Source: Lachnospiraceae bacterium NK4A179
Lineage (GTDB): Bacteria; Bacillota; Clostridia; Lachnospirales; Lachnospiraceae
NCBI GenBank assembly: GCA_000421045.1
Contig: ATWC01000005.1
Coordinates: 62,001 to 126,000, forward strand
Length of the DNA stretch: 64,000 nucleotides
Reading direction: 5' to 3'
Shown one piece after another: positions 61,698 through 64,000 of the stretch; position 1 is the first letter of the stretch, and the number at the start of each line of letters is the position of its first letter. The notes under the pieces were generated by a model, which saw only the letters and a program-made list of their open reading frames with translations, did no database searches and was not told the DNA's origin. The translations under genes were made by a program, and so were the position numbers.

Positions 61698-63418
61698 AGA
61701 AATTAAAGGATTTTTTACTTTTATCGGATCGGGGATACGCAGATCTGAAGAAAGCGATTCTGGCTTGTACACTGACCAATCTGGCGATGGTTCTCCCGTT
61801 TATGGTTACAGTGATGTTGTTCAAAGAGATCCTGCTGTATTTTACCGCAGGAGAGATCAACTGGCAGCATATGTGGCTGTTGTGGGGCGCGGGGATCGTT
61901 TCGGCCGTGATCGTATTTCTGGCGGCAAAGAATGATTACCGTAAAACATACATTGCATCTTATAAAGAATCCAATCATACCAGAGAACGTATCGCGGAGC
62001 ACCTGACCAGGCTTCCGATGAGTTTTTATAATACAAAGGATCTGACAGAGATCACAACGAATATGATGTCGGACTGCTCGGCCATGGAATCTATGTTAAG
62101 CAGCACTATACCGCCGCTGATCGCCAATATGATCTCAAGCACCATTACCTGTTTATTGCTTGCGTTATTTGAGTGGCGGCTTGCACTCTGCATCTTCGTT
62201 ACCATACCGTTTGCGTTTATGATCATATGGGCGAGCAAGAAGAGGCAGAAGAAGCTCTTTGAAAAGCAGGTGGAAGAAAAGCTGACGGCTTCCGACCGGA
62301 TCCAGGAGTATCTGGAAGGCATGAAAGTGGTAAGATCCTGCAATATGGCAGGAGAAAGTTTTGAAAACTTAAAGCAGGTGCTCACAAGACTGAAGAAGAT
62401 ATCGGTAAAAGTAGAATTGGCAGTAGGGGTGTTCATGTCGAGTGCCAGTATGGTATTGCAGGCAGGGATCGGGATCACGGTATTTGTCGGTTGCCGGTTG
62501 CTCATACAGGGTAAGGTGGAACTGCTGACCCTGCTGATGTTTCTGCTGATGGCAACCAGAATGTATGGACCGATCCTGGCAATCCTGGGGCAGCTGTCTT
62601 CTCTGCTGAACCTGGATGTGGTAACAAAGCGTATGCGAACGCTTCTGAATGCTCCGGAGATGAGCGGAAACAGACCGTGTACGCCGGGAGGATCGATCTG
62701 TCTGGAGCATGTATCATTTGGTTATAACGAAGAAGAGACGATAAAAGATGTATCCTTAACAATACGTCCGGGCGAAACGGTGGCATTTGTAGGACCTTCC
62801 GGCAGCGGCAAGAGTACACTGACTAAGTTGATTGCAAGATTTTGGGACGTTTCTGAAGGAAGGATCACATATGGCGGAGACGATATCAGACAGCTGGCGC
62901 CGGGGGGACTTATGAAGAATTTCTCCTTTGTATTTCAGGATGTAACGCTCTTTCAGGATACGATTCTGAACAATATCCGGATGGGAAAAGAAAATGCTAC
63001 GGATGAAGAAGTTCTGGAAGCAGCGAAGAAAGCTTTTTGTGATGAATTTGTTTCACGGCTTCCGGACGGCTATGAGACGGTTCTTGGAGAAAACGGTGGA
63101 ACACTCTCCGGCGGAGAACGACAGCGGATCTCGATTGCCAGGGCGATACTGAAAGATGCACCGGTCATTATCCTTGATGAGGCTACGGCATCACTGGATC
63201 CGGAGAATGAAGTATTTGTTCAGCAGGCGATCGCAAATCTGTCCGAAAACAAGACCGTGATCATGATCGCACACAGACTGCGTACCATTACCGGCGCAGA
63301 TCAGATCTTTGTTCTGGAACAGGGCAGAGTGAAGGAAAGTGGAACGCACGCAGAACTGCTGGAGCAAAAAGGGCTCTATAAAAAACTGTTCCGGCTGCAG
63401 AACAGTATGGCCGGTTAG
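61694..63418 (+). CDS. ABC transporter, permease-ATPase (second of pair)
   Basis: 574 residues from MKKLKDFLLLSDRGYADLKK. Six membrane helices, then FVGPSGSGKSTLTKLIARFW (Walker A), FVFQDVTLFQDTILNNIRMG, GTLSGGERQRISIARAILKD, VIILDEATASLDPENE and IAHRLRTI. Both ATPase sites of the pair keep the catalytic Glu. The ATG overlaps the preceding stop (ATGA) and has TAGGGG upstream; the alternative start at 61673 lies inside the first gene. Confidence 0.9.
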   Translation: MKKLKDFLLLSDRGYADLKKAILACTLTNLAMVLPFMVTVMLFKEILLYFTAGEINWQHMWLLWGAGIVSAVIVFLAAKNDYRKTYIASYKESNHTRERIAEHLTRLPMSFYNTKDLTEITTNMMSDCSAMESMLSSTIPPLIANMISSTITCLLLALFEWRLALCIFVTIPFAFMIIWASKKRQKKLFEKQVEEKLTASDRIQEYLEGMKVVRSCNMAGESFENLKQVLTRLKKISVKVELAVGVFMSSASMVLQAGIGITVFVGCRLLIQGKVELLTLLMFLLMATRMYGPILAILGQLSSLLNLDVVTKRMRTLLNAPEMSGNRPCTPGGSICLEHVSFGYNEEETIKDVSLTIRPGETVAFVGPSGSGKSTLTKLIARFWDVSEGRITYGGDDIRQLAPGGLMKNFSFVFQDVTLFQDTILNNIRMGKENATDEEVLEAAKKAFCDEFVSRLPDGYETVLGENGGTLSGGERQRISIARAILKDAPVIILDEATASLDPENEVFVQQAIANLSENKTVIMIAHRLRTITGADQIFVLEQGRVKESGTHAELLEQKGLYKKLFRLQNSMAG

Positions 63419-63531
63419 GATATTAGGATATTGCACTTAAAGAAAGCGGAGGTTGCAGAGCGCGAAAAAAGCCTCCCGAGGCAGGAGCACCAAGTAGAAG
63501 ACCAGGTATGGGTGTAGATGACTAAATACAG

Positions 63532-63571
63532 ACGGGTAGCTGCGTTTCCGGCGTGGCTACCCGTTTTTTTT
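63532..63571 (+). terminator. Terminator after the ABC pair
   Basis: ACGGGTAGC-(14 nt)-GCTACCCGT followed by a long T run. Confidence 0.92.
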
Positions 63572-63582
63572 CGTCCGGATTA

Positions 63583-63632
63583 TAGACAGAGATGCAAACG
63601 AGTGTTATTATACGGTGTTAGCCAAGGCTAAC
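63583..63632 (+). promoter_or_regulatory. Promoter with a DtxR/IdeR-like palindrome
   Basis: -35 TAGACA (63583-63588), 17-bp spacer, -10 TATTAT (63606-63611), followed at 63617-63632 by the perfect palindrome GTTAGCC-AA-GGCTAAC. The same arms and the same place relative to the -10 occur at the feo promoter (53532-53547). Confidence 0.7.
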
Positions 63633-63713
63633 TGGTGGGGTGAAGCATGGCGTAAGGCTTAATACGCATTTCATAAGGTCGCAGACTGAATGCAGTCAGT
63701 GGGCTTTTTATTT
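63618..63713 (+). ncRNA. Candidate iron-controlled small RNA or leader
   Basis: Downstream of the iron-box promoter about 90 bases hold no gene (the only ATG is followed at once by TAA). The stretch ends in a hairpin built on GACTG-AATG-CAGTC, extended with wobble pairs, followed by TTTTTATTT (63677-63713). Promoter, operator and terminator together suggest a short transcript. Confidence 0.3.
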
Positions 63714-64000
63714 GAAGGATGGACATGATGCACAGGATGTTGATGGAACTCGCTTAATGTTTGGAACGTTAAGAAATTATCTTGATGAGGAATTTATACA
63801 AAATCACCCTATGATAAAGATCACGAGGGGTGGCGAAGTAAAGGAATATGAACTATTTGCTGTTAAAGTGACAGATACAGATGATGAAGCATACAGGCTG
63901 GATTTTGATGATGGAGAATTCGAGGAATTTGCCGATGCAATGGGAGCTCCAGCAAATACGGTAGAGATCCTTACATTATCTACATGCCTTGGAAATGAGG
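63712..64000 (+). pseudogene. Class B sortase, 5'-truncated and cut by the window edge
   Basis: The frame from about 63712 reads GHDAQDVDG (catalytic His), MFGTLRNYLDEEFIQNHP, EYELFAVKVTD, and ends with ILTLSTC, where TLxTC holds the catalytic Cys. This is the second half of a sortase B. No ATG or ribosome binding site is present before it; the frame upstream continues through the hairpin region without a start, and the N-terminal membrane anchor and first beta-strands are missing. It looks like a remnant joined to the iron-box region, though a TTG start at 63712 cannot be excluded. The 3' end is outside the window. Confidence 0.65.

Overview
The window looks like a chromosomal piece of an anaerobic Firmicute, most likely a Lachnospiraceae-type Clostridium relative. 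The basis is gene content and signals seen directly: a CotH-type spore-coat kinase, an infC-rpmI-rplT operon with a putative AUU start, a YolD-like gene under a Firmicutes-type LexA box, the oxygen-independent (Cbi) cobalamin pathway, DUF3737 and Rpn-type nuclease proteins, Gram-positive lipoproteins and strong AGGAGG ribosome binding sites. No species assignment is possible by eye.

Layout. 1-6.9 kb is housekeeping: CotH fragment, Nudix hydrolase, SOS-controlled YolD-like gene, tRNA-Gly(CCC), the IF3/L35/L20 operon, a LacI-sensor/GGDEF protein and a DUF3737 beta-helix protein. 6.97-14.0 kb is a tightly overlapping late-cobalamin operon (cobD, cobQ, cbiB, cobO, cobT, cobU, cobS, cobC). A chemoreceptor gene lies between it and a second, riboswitch-headed operon (16.0-32.0 kb): lipoprotein cobaltochelatase CbiK, a second lipoprotein, a substrate-binding protein, a FecCD permease, an ABC ATPase fused to CbiD, then CbiFG, CbiH, CobK, CbiET, CbiA, CbiC and a copper ATPase. 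Together the two operons cover almost all steps from sirohydrochlorin to cobalamin. CbiL and a dedicated cobalt transporter are not in the window.

32-38 kb is an accessory zone. One half of a heterodimeric ABC exporter is intact; the other half survives only as an ATPase tail joined in frame to an AbiEii-type toxin, with the AbiEi antitoxin upstream. An Rpn-type nuclease, a MutT protein and a deformylase-like protein follow. 38.9-42.4 kb carries a beta-lactamase-fold protein, an exonuclease, a second Rpn-type nuclease and a rhomboid protease. About 0.8 kb of non-coding DNA with five 72-bp tandem repeats precedes an operon of a MacB-like ABC exporter, an Ntn-hydrolase lipoprotein and a two-component system (43.2-50.2 kb). 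An orphan type IV pilin-like gene and a kinase-acetyltransferase fusion with a short leader peptide and hairpins come next.

53.5-57.6 kb is a metal section: feoA, feoB, a FeoB-associated Cys-rich microprotein, a membrane-anchored HMA protein and a ZIP transporter, under a promoter with two DtxR/IdeR-like inverted repeats. The last part holds a Phd/ParE toxin-antitoxin pair, an AraC regulator and a heterodimeric ABC pair. At the right edge another DtxR-like palindrome sits on a promoter ahead of a 5'-truncated class B sortase. Most interesting for follow-up: the extracytoplasmic CbiK plus importer plus ATPase-CbiD fusion; the leader-peptide attenuator ahead of the kinase-GNAT gene; the AbiEii-ABC chimera; the 72-bp repeats; and the possible iron-controlled small RNA at the right edge.
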